Below are positions 10,067 through 19,049 of a stretch of 64,000 nt of DNA, one piece after another. Each line of letters opens with the position of its first letter. Positions within the stretch are counted from its first letter, which is position 1. Under the pieces are notes generated by a model. That model was not told the DNA's origin, searched no databases, and saw only the letters and a program-made list of their open reading frames with translations. Source of the stretch: Phycisphaerae bacterium RAS1 (GTDB lineage Bacteria; Planctomycetota; Phycisphaerae; UBA1845; Fen-1342); NCBI GenBank assembly GCA_007859745.1, contig SMLU01000001.1:992001-1056000 (forward strand), read 5' to 3'. The position numbers were made by a program, and so were the translations under genes.

Positions 10067-11618
10067 ACTGCGATACATCAAGGAACCCGGCCTGCTCTTC
10101 CGGCACGATCAGGCTGTAGAGGACCCGCGAGATGGGTTGACGTTGTTCGGCCCTCTCGACGAGGGCAAACCCTACGGCATTCGTTGGGGGCTGATCGGGC
10201 CGGAGGACAGCCTTCAACGCGTTGAGCGGTGGGTGTCCGGCATTAACAGGCGCGTTGTCGATTCCGAGCCTGCTCGCTATGGCCGAAAACAGTCGCCAAG
10301 CGCTCGCGGGCCCGATCTCGCGCGCCCCCCGTATCCCGGATTTCACGCGGCGTTCGAGATTCCCTGGTCAAATAAGCCGGTGCAGCGGCTCACCGTGCCA
10401 GAAAAGGAACTGGCCAAAGTCGCGTTTCTCGATGACCCGCATCAGCGTGTTTTCAACACGGTCAACGCGTACTCCGAACGCATCATCGACTGTCTTCGGC
10501 GCGAAGAAGCAAGGCCGGACGTATGGTGCGTTGCAATCCCGGAGTACGTCTATCTGAATTGCCGACAACGGTCCTACGTGGAAACGAGCGAGCGAGTCAA
10601 GGCCGAAGCTCGCTTGACGCGATCGGAGGCGAAGGCCATCGCCGCTGCACCGCTGTTGTTCGAGGAGGAAAACAAGCTTGCCAAGCCGTACGAGTACGAG
10701 CTGAATTTCCACCACCAGCTTAAGGCGCGGCTGCTTTCTCACAACGCTCCGACGCAGATCATTCGGGAAACGACCATCGCCCATCGCGATTTTCTCGACT
10801 CGAAGGGCGAGCCGACACGGAAATTGGACGGGATGGAGTCAGCGATTGCGTGGACAATATCGACGGCAGCTTTCTACAAGTCTGGCGGCCGCCCTTGGAA
10901 GCTTGGCGCCGCTCGGCCTGGCGTGTGCTACGTCGGTCTAGTCTTTAAGCAAGATGAGAAGCACCGCGACCCACGGACGGCCTGCTGTGCCGCGCAGATG
11001 TTTCTCGATTCGGGCGACGGCGTTGTTTTCAAGGGCGCTGTCGGTCCGTGGTATCGCGGGAAACGAGGGCTCTTTCATCTTTCCCGCGAGGCCGCTACTG
11101 AAGTGATCCGGATGTGCATCGACTCTTACGCTGACCGGTTCGATGGCGAGCCGCCCGACGAAGTGTTTATTCATGGACGTGTTCGCTTTGAAGATGACGA
11201 ATGGGCGGGATTTCTTGATGGTGCTGGCGGCAAGACGCGCGTTGTTGGTGTCAGAATTCGCGACGATGAAGATCTGAAGGTTTTCCGCCGCTCCGCCTTT
11301 CCCATATTGCGCGGGCACTGGTTCCGCATCGGCGACAGAATGGCCTCGCTATGGACGCGAGGGTTTGTGCCGAGGTTGCGCAGCTACCCAGGTCTGGAGG
11401 TGCCGAATCCCCTGTTTATCGACGTGTGTCGCGGCGAGGCCGACATTGAAACCGTCGTGCGCGATGTATTGGCGCTTACAAAGCTCAATTACAACTCGTG
11501 CGTCTTTGCGGATGGTGCGCCGGTCACGCTGAAGTTTGCCAAGGCGGTTGGTGAGATTCTCACAGCTGGCCCTTTAGACGGGACCGTTCCACCCCTCCCA
11601 TTCAAGCATTACATCTGA
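10059..11618 (+). CDS. Short prokaryotic Argonaute (MID-PIWI), SPARTA guide-binding subunit
   Basis: Binds a guide nucleic acid and pairs it with invading DNA or RNA, then activates the TIR-APAZ partner. The protein is 519 aa. The N-terminal half carries the MID region and the second half the PIWI fold: RPGVCYVGLVFKQD, then DEVFIHGRVRFEDDEW, and a C-terminal block PLFIDVCRGEADIETVV, LTKLNYNSC, ending in PFKHYI. The catalytic aspartates expected in slicing Argonautes are not evident (the first PIWI strand has GLVF where an Asp would sit), in line with the inactive nuclease of short Argonautes. ATG 10059 has ACGGAGG 8 bases upstream. It is the last gene of the P2 operon. Confidence 0.92.
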   Translation: MPELRYIKEPGLLFRHDQAVEDPRDGLTLFGPLDEGKPYGIRWGLIGPEDSLQRVERWVSGINRRVVDSEPARYGRKQSPSARGPDLARPPYPGFHAAFEIPWSNKPVQRLTVPEKELAKVAFLDDPHQRVFNTVNAYSERIIDCLRREEARPDVWCVAIPEYVYLNCRQRSYVETSERVKAEARLTRSEAKAIAAAPLLFEEENKLAKPYEYELNFHHQLKARLLSHNAPTQIIRETTIAHRDFLDSKGEPTRKLDGMESAIAWTISTAAFYKSGGRPWKLGAARPGVCYVGLVFKQDEKHRDPRTACCAAQMFLDSGDGVVFKGAVGPWYRGKRGLFHLSREAATEVIRMCIDSYADRFDGEPPDEVFIHGRVRFEDDEWAGFLDGAGGKTRVVGVRIRDDEDLKVFRRSAFPILRGHWFRIGDRMASLWTRGFVPRLRSYPGLEVPNPLFIDVCRGEADIETVVRDVLALTKLNYNSCVFADGAPVTLKFAKAVGEILTAGPLDGTVPPLPFKHYI

Positions 11619-11719
11619 TCAGCCCGGGGCGCACAAACGTGTTTGTTTCGCGACATGCAGAATTGTGCTTTCCCGGTTCTCGACGTTTGCACAACCCGCG
11701 CGACTGCGGATTTTTCGCG

Positions 11720-11735
11720 TGGCACGCCTCGTGCA
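11720..11735 (+). promoter_or_regulatory. sigma-54 promoter P3 (upstream of DUF2130-ATPase-PLD operon)
   Basis: TGGCACG-cctc-GTGCA matches the -24/-12 consensus except for G instead of T at -15; GG and GC keep the required spacing. The predicted start is near 11746, 27 bases before the ATG at 11773. An inverted repeat ACAAAC-gt-GTTTGT (11633-11646) and TTGCACAA (11687-11694) lie upstream. Confidence 0.82.
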
Positions 11736-11772
11736 ATACCGGTCTGGCACGAACAGAAAGCGAGAGAAACCG

Positions 11773-13269
11773 ATGACCGCTACGTTCAACTGCCCGAAGT
11801 GCCAGACTCCGATCGAAATTACTGAGGTGATGACCAGCCAGCTTCGCGACCGGCTGCGAAGCGAACTCGACGCCGAACTGGCGCCAGAGCGCAGCCGTTT
11901 GTGCGAGCAGGCCGCCGAGCTAGACGCGGGCCGCGCGGCGTTGGAGACGCAGCGCACCGCAGTGGAGGCACACGTGCGCGAGCGGCTGGACGCCGAGCGC
12001 AAGACACTGACCGCTGCGGCGCGTGAGGAGGCCGCTGCCAACCTCGCGCTAGAACTCCGCGACCGCGACGAGCGACTCCAGGAGGCTCAGACCAAGATCA
12101 GGGCCGCTGAAGATCGCGAACTCGCGTGGCGGAAGAAGGAACGCGATCTCGAAACGCGCGAGGCGGCCATCGCCACCGAACGCGACGAGTTGACCGAGCA
12201 AATGCAGAAGCAGCTCGCCGCCGAGCGCCACAAACTGATTGAAGAAGGGCGCACGAAAGCCGCCGATGCACTCGCAGCGCAGGTCCGCGAGCGTGAAGAG
12301 GAACTGACCGGGTTGCGAGAGCAGCTCAGGTCCGCCAACGAGCAGGAGCTCGCGCTCCGCAAGGAGCGGCGTGAATTAGAGGAGCGCGCGGAGCAGATGC
12401 AGCTCGAAATCAACCGCACGCTGGATACGGAGCGGCATCAGATTCGGGAGGCCGCCCGCAGTCAGGCCGGCGAGGAATTCGAGCTGAAACTCCGCGACGA
12501 GCAGGAGAAGAACGAGGCGCTGCGCAAACAGATTGACGAACTGAAGCGCCGCGCGGAGCAGGGTTCCCAACAGGCCCAGGGCGAAACGCTAGAGCTGGTT
12601 GTTGAAGAGATGCTCGCCGACGCGTTCCGCAGCGACCGTATCGAGGAGGTGCGTAAGGGCGTCCATGGCGCGGATGTCTTGCAGCACGTGCGTGCACCTA
12701 ACGGCACCGATGCCGGCACAATGCTCTGGGAGACGAAACGCGCCAAGACCTGGCAGGCTGATTGGCTTCGGAAGGCTCGTCAGGACCAGCGAGAAGCCGG
12801 TGCCGCGGTCGCGATCATTGTGAGCGAGGTGCTCCCGCCGAGCGTCACGCATGTCGGGACCGTGGAAGGGGTCTGGGTAACCGGCCGGGCCTGCGCGGTC
12901 GCTCTGGCGAAGGCGATCCGGGCCGGTATGCTCGAAGCGTCAAATGCCCGCCGCGCCCTGGAGGGCCAGCACGGGAAGATGGAGTTGGTATATGAATACC
13001 TGACCGGCGTGGAGTTCAAGAACCGCGTCGTCGGCATGCTGGAACCGCTCGTCGCGATGCGTCAGACGTTGGAAAAGGAGAAGATCGCGACGCAGCGTGG
13101 TTGGGCGGCGCGCGACAAGCAGATCGACCAGGCGCTGGGTGGACTGGCTTGTGTCTACGGTGACCTTCAGGGGATCATCGGCGGCTCACTGCCGCGGATT
13201 GGGGCCTTGGAGCTGCCGGAATCGCCCGAGCCGCAGGCGGCCGGTACCTTGGCTCTTTCAGTGGGATAG
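11773..13269 (+). CDS. DUF2130 coiled-coil protein (copy 1)
   Basis: A 498-aa protein of the DUF2130 family. An N-terminal CPKC pair (residues 7-10) suggests half a zinc site. A long charged coiled coil covers about 25-275. The DUF2130 domain (about 280-470) contains VHGADVLQHV, TMLWETKRAKTWQADWL, AAVAIIVSEVLPP and KMELVYEYLTGVEF. The WETKR-like block resembles a PD-(D/E)xK nuclease core, but this is my inference. The biochemical role is not established. ATG 11773 fits the P3 transcription start, which rules out the longer frame from 11665. It is followed after 18 bases by an AAA ATPase. A second DUF2130 gene at 56040 is also followed by an ATPase gene. Confidence 0.85.
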   Translation: MTATFNCPKCQTPIEITEVMTSQLRDRLRSELDAELAPERSRLCEQAAELDAGRAALETQRTAVEAHVRERLDAERKTLTAAAREEAAANLALELRDRDERLQEAQTKIRAAEDRELAWRKKERDLETREAAIATERDELTEQMQKQLAAERHKLIEEGRTKAADALAAQVREREEELTGLREQLRSANEQELALRKERRELEERAEQMQLEINRTLDTERHQIREAARSQAGEEFELKLRDEQEKNEALRKQIDELKRRAEQGSQQAQGETLELVVEEMLADAFRSDRIEEVRKGVHGADVLQHVRAPNGTDAGTMLWETKRAKTWQADWLRKARQDQREAGAAVAIIVSEVLPPSVTHVGTVEGVWVTGRACAVALAKAIRAGMLEASNARRALEGQHGKMELVYEYLTGVEFKNRVVGMLEPLVAMRQTLEKEKIATQRGWAARDKQIDQALGGLACVYGDLQGIIGGSLPRIGALELPESPEPQAAGTLALSVG

Positions 13270-13287
13270 CCGCCGGGAGATGGCGCG

Positions 13288-15006
13288 TTGATAACGGCGA
13301 TTGAGATCGAGAACTTCAAGGGCATCGGCCCGCGCCAGCGGATCGAGTTGGCCCCGATCACGTTGCTGTTCGGGGCCAACAGTTCCGGCAAAAGCACGTT
13401 CATTCACGCACTCCATTACGCCCTTGAGGTTCTCCAACGGCACAACTGCGACGCTGAGCGCACCGCGTCCGGCGGCGAGTTTATCGATCTGGGCGGATTT
13501 CGCAGTTTCGTTCACGGCCGGGATCTGCAGCGCCGCGTGTCGATGCGGTTCGAACTCGACCTGCGCGAGCACAGCCTGCCGACCTACGGCGAGCATGAGC
13601 CCGACTTCTCAATCTTTGATGAGGGTTATGCGGACCGAGTCGAGCGCGCCGCCGTCGAATTTCAGGTCACCTGGGACCACCAGAGTCAAATGCCGATCGT
13701 CTCGCGCTACGCGGTGGAGTTAGACGGCGAGCGGTTTGCCGCCTTGGAGACCGACCCCGGACGCCGCGCAACCGTGCTCGCCGAGCTGAACTGGAACCAT
13801 CCCGTCTTGCGCGAGGAGGGCGACGAGCAGGCGGCAGCAGACCAGGAATTGCAGGGCCTTCATTCTAAGGTCGTCGTTCTACATGAAGAAGCAGCTAAGC
13901 GCGGCTTGCGCAAGGACCCGCCACCGCATCTCGCGTTCGGAATTCTGCATAGCTTGGTGAGCAAAGCGTTCGGCGTCGATGACGCGAATGTACAACCGAC
14001 GCCCGGCTGGGGTTTGGCTGGATTGAACGATGCACTCCCGACATGGGGAACAGTGCTCGAACCTGCGCTCCCGCCCCCATCGTCGACCGCGGACGGCGAC
14101 TCCGCCCCCAATGCCGAGGCCGGCCAGCCGCGTTCACAGTCAAAGATGAATGAAGCAGCCGAGCAATTCGCTGCATTGCTGACGCAACTGCTGGTTGGCC
14201 CTGGTGAACTGCTCACGCAAGCCCTCGCGTCGACTCGTTATCTGGGGCCGCTCCGGGAGAAACCCATCCGCTCGCACGACGCCCATCACGTGGGTGAGGC
14301 GAGGCGATGGGCCAGCGGACTTGCGGCCTGGGATGCCCTGTTTCAGCGCGACACAGCGTTCTTGACGCTCGTTAGCGAGTGGCTCAGTCGATCCGACCGT
14401 CTTGGGGCAGGAGTGAGCGTCACGAGCAGTGAGTATCGCGAGATTGCCATAGACGACCCGATTCTCGTGCAGTTTTCGGGCGGACACGCTTTCGATGACC
14501 TTGACTTGAACGATCTTCGGCATCGACTTCGGCGAATCCCGATACGCCGTAGGATCGTACTGATAGATGAGGCGACCGGCGTCCAGTACCAACCGTTCGA
14601 TGTCGGCGAAGGAATCTCGCAGCTTCTCCCCGTCGTTGTGGCACTTCTCGATCCGACGCCGGGCGTCATAGCGATTGAGCAACCGGAACTGCACGTGCAC
14701 CCGGCGATCCAAGTCGGCCTCGGAGACCTCATCGCGTTTGGAATGGGGGTGCATGGCGCGACACGAGTAATCGAGACGCACAGCGAACACTTGCTACTAC
14801 GGCTGCTGCGTCGCATCCGTGACACGGAAGAAAACGGGCCTGATCAGCACGAGCATGTGCTTTCGCCGGACGACGTCGCCGTCTGGTTCATTGAAGCAGT
14901 TGACGGTGCGACGCGCGCGACGCGCCTCCGCGTCGATGCCTCTGGCGAATTCCTTGACCGCTGGCCAAAGGGCTTCTTTGAAGAACGTGCTCAGGAACTT
15001 TTCTGA
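13288..15006 (+). CDS. AAA ATPase with DUF3696-like C-terminus
   Basis: A 572-aa ATPase of the SMC/OLD-like AAA group. It has Walker A GANSSGKST at 29-37, a central insert (about 110-310), a Walker B-like VIAIEQPELHVHP near residue 460, a THSEH switch just after, and the DUF3696-style end DRWPKGFFEE. Such ATPases often act in defence pairs as sensors or motors that control a partner effector. It starts with TTG 13288 (GGGAG upstream). The stop overlaps the next ATG by one base (TGATG), so the ATPase and the PLD-like protein are a likely two-gene module with the upstream DUF2130 gene, all behind P3. No OLD-type TOPRIM nuclease motif is evident. Confidence 0.85.
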   Translation: MITAIEIENFKGIGPRQRIELAPITLLFGANSSGKSTFIHALHYALEVLQRHNCDAERTASGGEFIDLGGFRSFVHGRDLQRRVSMRFELDLREHSLPTYGEHEPDFSIFDEGYADRVERAAVEFQVTWDHQSQMPIVSRYAVELDGERFAALETDPGRRATVLAELNWNHPVLREEGDEQAAADQELQGLHSKVVVLHEEAAKRGLRKDPPPHLAFGILHSLVSKAFGVDDANVQPTPGWGLAGLNDALPTWGTVLEPALPPPSSTADGDSAPNAEAGQPRSQSKMNEAAEQFAALLTQLLVGPGELLTQALASTRYLGPLREKPIRSHDAHHVGEARRWASGLAAWDALFQRDTAFLTLVSEWLSRSDRLGAGVSVTSSEYREIAIDDPILVQFSGGHAFDDLDLNDLRHRLRRIPIRRRIVLIDEATGVQYQPFDVGEGISQLLPVVVALLDPTPGVIAIEQPELHVHPAIQVGLGDLIAFGMGVHGATRVIETHSEHLLLRLLRRIRDTEENGPDQHEHVLSPDDVAVWFIEAVDGATRATRLRVDASGEFLDRWPKGFFEERAQELF

Positions 15007-15953
15007 TGGTGCACGAGTTCGCCCTTGAGCCCGCGACCCTCGCGACATGGGAGCAGTTTCGTTATCTAACCGAGAAGTTCGGCGTAGATAACGGGCGCCT
15101 CATCGCTCAGTTTCCGAAATCCTGGAAGAAACTGGTCTATGACGCATTCGCCGGCGCCGGCGACGTGGAGAAGAAGCGAATCGAGGAACGGCTCCAGCAG
15201 GAATCGTTTAGTCGCAAGCTCACACGGTCGAACCGCACCTACGATTCTGCGCAGGCTTGGCTTCCGAACGCCGTGCGTCAGCAGGAGGGCTCCGACCCAT
15301 TCCGCGCCATCATTGCCACGACCAACCCCAACACTTGCCCATCCGTACGCATCGCCTCCGAACTCGATGAGACTGATCGGCTCTGGTCCGTGAGTCGAGA
15401 AGCCAAGATCGCCCGAACTGCGCACGATCTGACAGCGGTCGCAGTACCTCTTGTTCGCTGCAGTAGGGAGCTCCTGATAGTAGACCCGTATTTTGACCCG
15501 CAAGTCCCGAGGTTTTTCGACGTTTTTCAGTCGCTGATTCGCGAAGCGTGCGGAGCGCGAACCCCCCCTGGGCGGCTGGAGCTCCATTGTTCGAACGCCA
15601 GGAGCGGCACTACGGACCATTGGGAGGGACAATGTAGCTCACGCCTGGGCCGGCTCATCGGCGCCAACTTCCGACTTCGAGTCGTCAGATGGGCTCAGCG
15701 TGCCGGAGGCGAGACATTTCATGCGCGATACATCCTGACTGAACGCGGGGGACTCCGCTTTGACGTTGGGCTCGATGCGGGCCCGCCCGGTGAAACTACA
15801 GACGTGACGCTTCTGGATTCACAGCTGCACATCGCTCGCTGGAATGACCTTCAGGAAGTTGACGCGAACGGGCGCACGTGCACTCCGGCTTTCGAAAAGG
15901 TCGATGAACTACTCATCTCGAACGGCGGTGCGACGCGCATTTTTCCTACGTGA
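15006..15953 (+). CDS. PLD-like/unknown partner of the DUF3696 ATPase
   Basis: A 315-aa protein. The N-terminal third is helical (about 10-80). A core then begins with RELLIVDPYFDP (about 155-166), and a later block FHARYILTERGGLRFDVGLD (about 240-259) is followed by a short C-terminal tail. The IVDPYF and HxRY..T..GG..F..GLD pattern resembles PLD-like repair or defence proteins, although a classic HxK(x)4D motif is not complete, so nuclease activity is inferred only. It overlaps the ATPase stop by one base and is probably its effector or partner. Its 3' end overlaps the convergent gene 15909-16508 by 45 bases. Confidence 0.7.
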   Translation: MVHEFALEPATLATWEQFRYLTEKFGVDNGRLIAQFPKSWKKLVYDAFAGAGDVEKKRIEERLQQESFSRKLTRSNRTYDSAQAWLPNAVRQQEGSDPFRAIIATTNPNTCPSVRIASELDETDRLWSVSREAKIARTAHDLTAVAVPLVRCSRELLIVDPYFDPQVPRFFDVFQSLIREACGARTPPGRLELHCSNARSGTTDHWEGQCSSRLGRLIGANFRLRVVRWAQRAGGETFHARYILTERGGLRFDVGLDAGPPGETTDVTLLDSQLHIARWNDLQEVDANGRTCTPAFEKVDELLISNGGATRIFPT

Positions 15954-16508
15954 CGGGCAGTCGCCGTTTGCTTTCCCGAGCGCGGCGCTCTGCAAGACGT
16001 GGAGCAATTGCCACTTTATCTGAGCGAAGTCGCCCAACCCTCGTCTCCCGCGCCCCGTGCAACCCGGCAACACCAGGTCGCGCACCTGGACTTTCAAGTC
16101 TCTGAGGATCTGTCCGGCAAGGCGTACCGTCACATGCCACCTCCCATCCGGACCCTTGCGGCAACCAATGCTGTACCCGGCCAACTTGATCGGCATGCGG
16201 CGAACGTCGCGCATCGAAGCCTGCTCTCGCTCGAAGAACTCGTGCCGGCCCTTCGTCGCGAGCAGCACGAAGAACCGCTCGTGTCGCAGGTACTGCATGT
16301 TGGCCAATCCCTGCTTCTTTCGCCGGCAGCGCGCCCACTTCGTGATCGCGATGCCGTACCGCTCAATGAGTTTGGTATCAACCGCGGCCAGATCCTTCCC
16401 TTCCGGAATCTCCCCGGCGACGTAGAACCAATACCCGTGCGTGATGTACGCGACGGCGAGCTGCTGAACGAACCCCTCGACCGACGTAGCGACGGACCGA
16501 TACTCCAT
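15909..16508 (-). CDS. Planctomycete-type conserved hypothetical protein, C-terminus probably altered
   Basis: A 199-aa protein starting MEYRSVATSVEGFVQQ, with a strong AGGAGG ribosome site before ATG 16508. I recognise the N-terminal 150 residues (HGYWFYVAGEIPEGKD, IERYGIAITKWARCRRK, LRHERFFVLLATKGRHEFFE) as a recurring family in planctomycete mobile elements, function unknown. The last 45 residues are basic and low in structure, and the frame runs into the convergent PLD-like gene, so the end may have been replaced when the defence island joined this site. It lies behind 16589-16810 on the same strand. Confidence 0.7.
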   Translation of the reverse strand: MEYRSVATSVEGFVQQLAVAYITHGYWFYVAGEIPEGKDLAAVDTKLIERYGIAITKWARCRRKKQGLANMQYLRHERFFVLLATKGRHEFFEREQASMRDVRRMPIKLAGYSIGCRKGPDGRWHVTVRLAGQILRDLKVQVRDLVLPGCTGRGRRGLGDFAQIKWQLLHVLQSAALGKANGDCPSRRKNARRTAVRDE

Positions 16509-16588
16509 GCGATTCCTCCTCCCCTTCAAATGAGCGGGTTGTTCTGGCACAAACCCGCAAAGCCGTTTTTCCTCCTTTCGTTCGAGCT

Positions 16589-16810
16589 TCAATCCTTCTC
16601 CGGACCGGTACCGCAAAACTCCAGCAGTTCGCGGAGTTCCTGAGTCGTCGGCTCCCGGTCGAAATCCTCCCGATAGCACGCAACGATGCGTGCTCGCACG
16701 TCGGGCGGAATACTCGACGGCTCCGGCCAATATCGTTCATCGAATTCTTCGATGATGTCAGCCGGACTGTCGCCGATGACCCCGCCGCTCCCCGTGCACC
16801 ACCAACCCAT
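16589..16810 (-). CDS. Small acidic hypothetical protein
   Basis: A 73-aa protein, MGWWCTGSGGVIGDSPADII at the start, with a helical acidic C-terminus (DVRARIVACYREDFDREPT). The start is secured by a near-perfect ribosome site, AAAGGAGGTGATT, before ATG 16810. The function is unknown. It is the first gene of a two-gene minus-strand unit with 15909-16508 (81-base gap). Confidence 0.72.
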   Translation of the reverse strand: MGWWCTGSGGVIGDSPADIIEEFDERYWPEPSSIPPDVRARIVACYREDFDREPTTQELRELLEFCGTGPEKD

Positions 16811-17350
16811 GCGAATCACCTCCTTTCGCTCGAAACTCAATCCTCCTGCACGCCGGCCACGCGGTCGCCCGCGTCACCGGCTCGACGTGCAAAACCACTC
16901 CTTCCATGAAAACCCGGCCGCTTGCCGCCGTGCCTTGAGCGCACCGCCTCTTCTGAATCTGACACCACCGGGCGCATCCGAACGCCGGCGCTTCCCCGCC
17001 ATCGCGAACCAATCGCCGCTGTCGGCACCACCGCCAGCTCATCGGCTCACATCCTGCGCTCGGCATCCATCCGCACCATGCGGCTAGATTCATCTATTGC
17101 AGTTGCTCAATGCACAAGAACACCGCACCGATTCTTGGTTTCGCTGCATAACCCGCCGAATCTCTTTTCGAATTCGACGTGCCTGCACCACGAACAAATC
17201 AGTGCGGATCCAGAGCGGTTGCGGCCACGCAACCTCAACGCACATGCGGGTACACCCCGCCTGTGCATCGTCATTCCGCTGCCAAACGACGGCCCTCTCC
17301 CGAGGGTCCTCGTTTGACCGCATTGGCAGTCTTCCGACACGCCGAAACGG

Positions 17351-17377
17351 GCCGGGGCAGGACTTCCCTGCCCCGGC
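17351..17377. terminator. Strong GC hairpin (possible terminator or RNA element)
   Basis: Perfect 11-bp inverted repeat GCCGGGGCAGG / CCTGCCCCGGC with a 5-base loop. No clear T-run on either side, so it may be structural rather than a classic terminator. Confidence 0.45.
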
Positions 17378-18491
17378 GCCGCGCCGACACGTCTGCAAAC
17401 ATGGGAATTGCCCGTCAGCCCTTTCGTCGTCGTTATGCATCCGGCACCACCCGTAAATGCACGAACGGCATCGCGACTGCCTTGCCGCGCTGCCGCCACG
17501 CTTCCGCGTGCTCCTACTTAGGCTCCGCTCCCAGACTCCGGCATTTGAAACACCCGCGCGACTGTCGCGGGCACCGGGCATCACCCCGGCCGCCAGAGCC
17601 CTTCCCCGGTTAGAACCAGTCTCCGTCTGATCGGTCACGTCGCTGGACCTGGAAACGCTGCGTGCGTCTCTCCCGCACGTTGCGTTCACAACACTGATCA
17701 CCCGCCGGCTCCCGCCGGCTGGCATGTTTACGTCCGCGGTTGCGGACGATTTCGGGGTACGAATCTAGAAGCTCCCCTTACCCTCAGCGCAGGTCTTTCT
17801 ATCGCGGTTTGGCACCGTCTCCGATCAAACTCACCCAGAAGCGGTCATCCCGCCTTTCGCAGTTGAGCTTTTCACCGTCCACGATTTGCGTGGAACGCCG
17901 AGGCTTTTCATCGCCCCGGTCGCCGGCATCGCTGCCGACGAGCTCCCTGCCTGGGCTGGCGTTGAACGGGCCGTCTTCGAGCATTCACTCGAAGGTTGGC
18001 CCGAACCCCGCAGGGGGATTGGCCGCCATGCGGCGGCATCACCCACTTTGACTGATCCGGCTCGCGCATACGCGCGAGTGTGTCCCGGTCGCCCATTTTC
18101 AATATGCAAAGAACGAGGCGAACGCTTCCGACGAGCCCTAGCCGGTCGGATCAACCGCGGCGCGGCCACGTGCGAGCGAATCGCCCATGATGTTTATGGG
18201 ATCGAACGGCTGGATTACTCCAAAAAGCTTGGGATTACTCAGCCGAGCCTCCCTCGCACTGGACGAGCGCGTCTCCGCGCAATCCAGCGCTACGAGCCTC
18301 GAACATGGCGGGTGATGAAGTCCGCCTCCTTAGCCTGATTGGTGGTCAGGTTTACCGGTAGTCCGATCCCACGATTCAGACGTCAGGCCACGCGTTTGCA
18401 TGATTCTGACGATCGCGAACCAAACCATGTTTGATTCACATGTCGAGATTCGCACATTCCGAGGGGCTAGTCACGCTTTCGGATTCTGGTT

Positions 18492-18881
18492 TTAGGCACG
18501 CGACTTCTTCTGCCAACCACCGCGAACTGGACACAGCCGAATGGCCATTTCCAGGTCGTCAAGCTTCACTGCTATCCGCTTGGAAGCGACATTCGCTGAG
18601 TTGTCCGAGGTCGCAATGCGTACATGTGCCGCATTAATCGCGAGCTTGCATAGAACTTGAAGGCGCACAACGTCCATGGTGTTGTTCCAATCGATGAGGC
18701 GGAAGCTCCTTTGGATTAGCCATCGTCTAGCGCCATTCCCAGGGGGCGCGCCACCGGCAACTGTCATGTCGCACGTCTCAAAAAGGCGCACAATTTCCTT
18801 ACATGGCCATTCCATCAAGAGGGCGGAAAGCCGATCAACGACCGCAAGAATTGCAGTTCTCGGTTTTCTTGGGGGGGTCAC
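18492..18881 (-). CDS. Possible small protein, unknown
   Basis: A frame of 129 codons starting with GTG 18881. The middle (LFETCDMTVAGG, RSFRLIDWNNTMDVVRLQVL) has a normal residue mix and no arginine excess, unlike the neighbouring shadows, and the local base composition is less GC-rich. No good ribosome site is visible and I recognise no family. It may be a decayed gene. Confidence 0.25.
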   Translation of the reverse strand: MTPPRKPRTAILAVVDRLSALLMEWPCKEIVRLFETCDMTVAGGAPPGNGARRWLIQRSFRLIDWNNTMDVVRLQVLCKLAINAAHVRIATSDNSANVASKRIAVKLDDLEMAIRLCPVRGGWQKKSRA

Positions 18882-19049
18882 ACCTGCTCAATAGCACATG
18901 CGAGGCGTCACGCGCAAACGTTGGCGCGATCTGATTCCGCTCACGCGTGGGACGCCCGCTCGCGGGGTAGCGGAACCCACCGGTACCAGTTCCCGCGGCG
19001 CCCGGTCGCCGCGCGTCACCTGCCCCGCGACTGCCCGGAATGGCCGGGC

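Larger units (their letters stand above)
16811..19049. other. 2.2-kb stretch with little or no coding
   Basis: No open frame here has a convincing ribosome site and protein-like composition except, weakly, 18492-18881. The frames of 130-210 codons between 17090 and 18340 are arginine- and cysteine-rich and overlap on several frames, as expected of shadows in GC-rich noncoding DNA. A strong hairpin lies at 17351-17377. The stretch may hold long leaders of the minus-strand genes, decayed genes or an unrecognised RNA. Confidence 0.55.

Noticed and set aside
17090-17725. 211-codon minus-strand frame
   Set aside because: Arg-, Cys- and Gly-rich, no ribosome site, overlaps frames on the other strand; looks like a shadow of GC-rich noncoding DNA.
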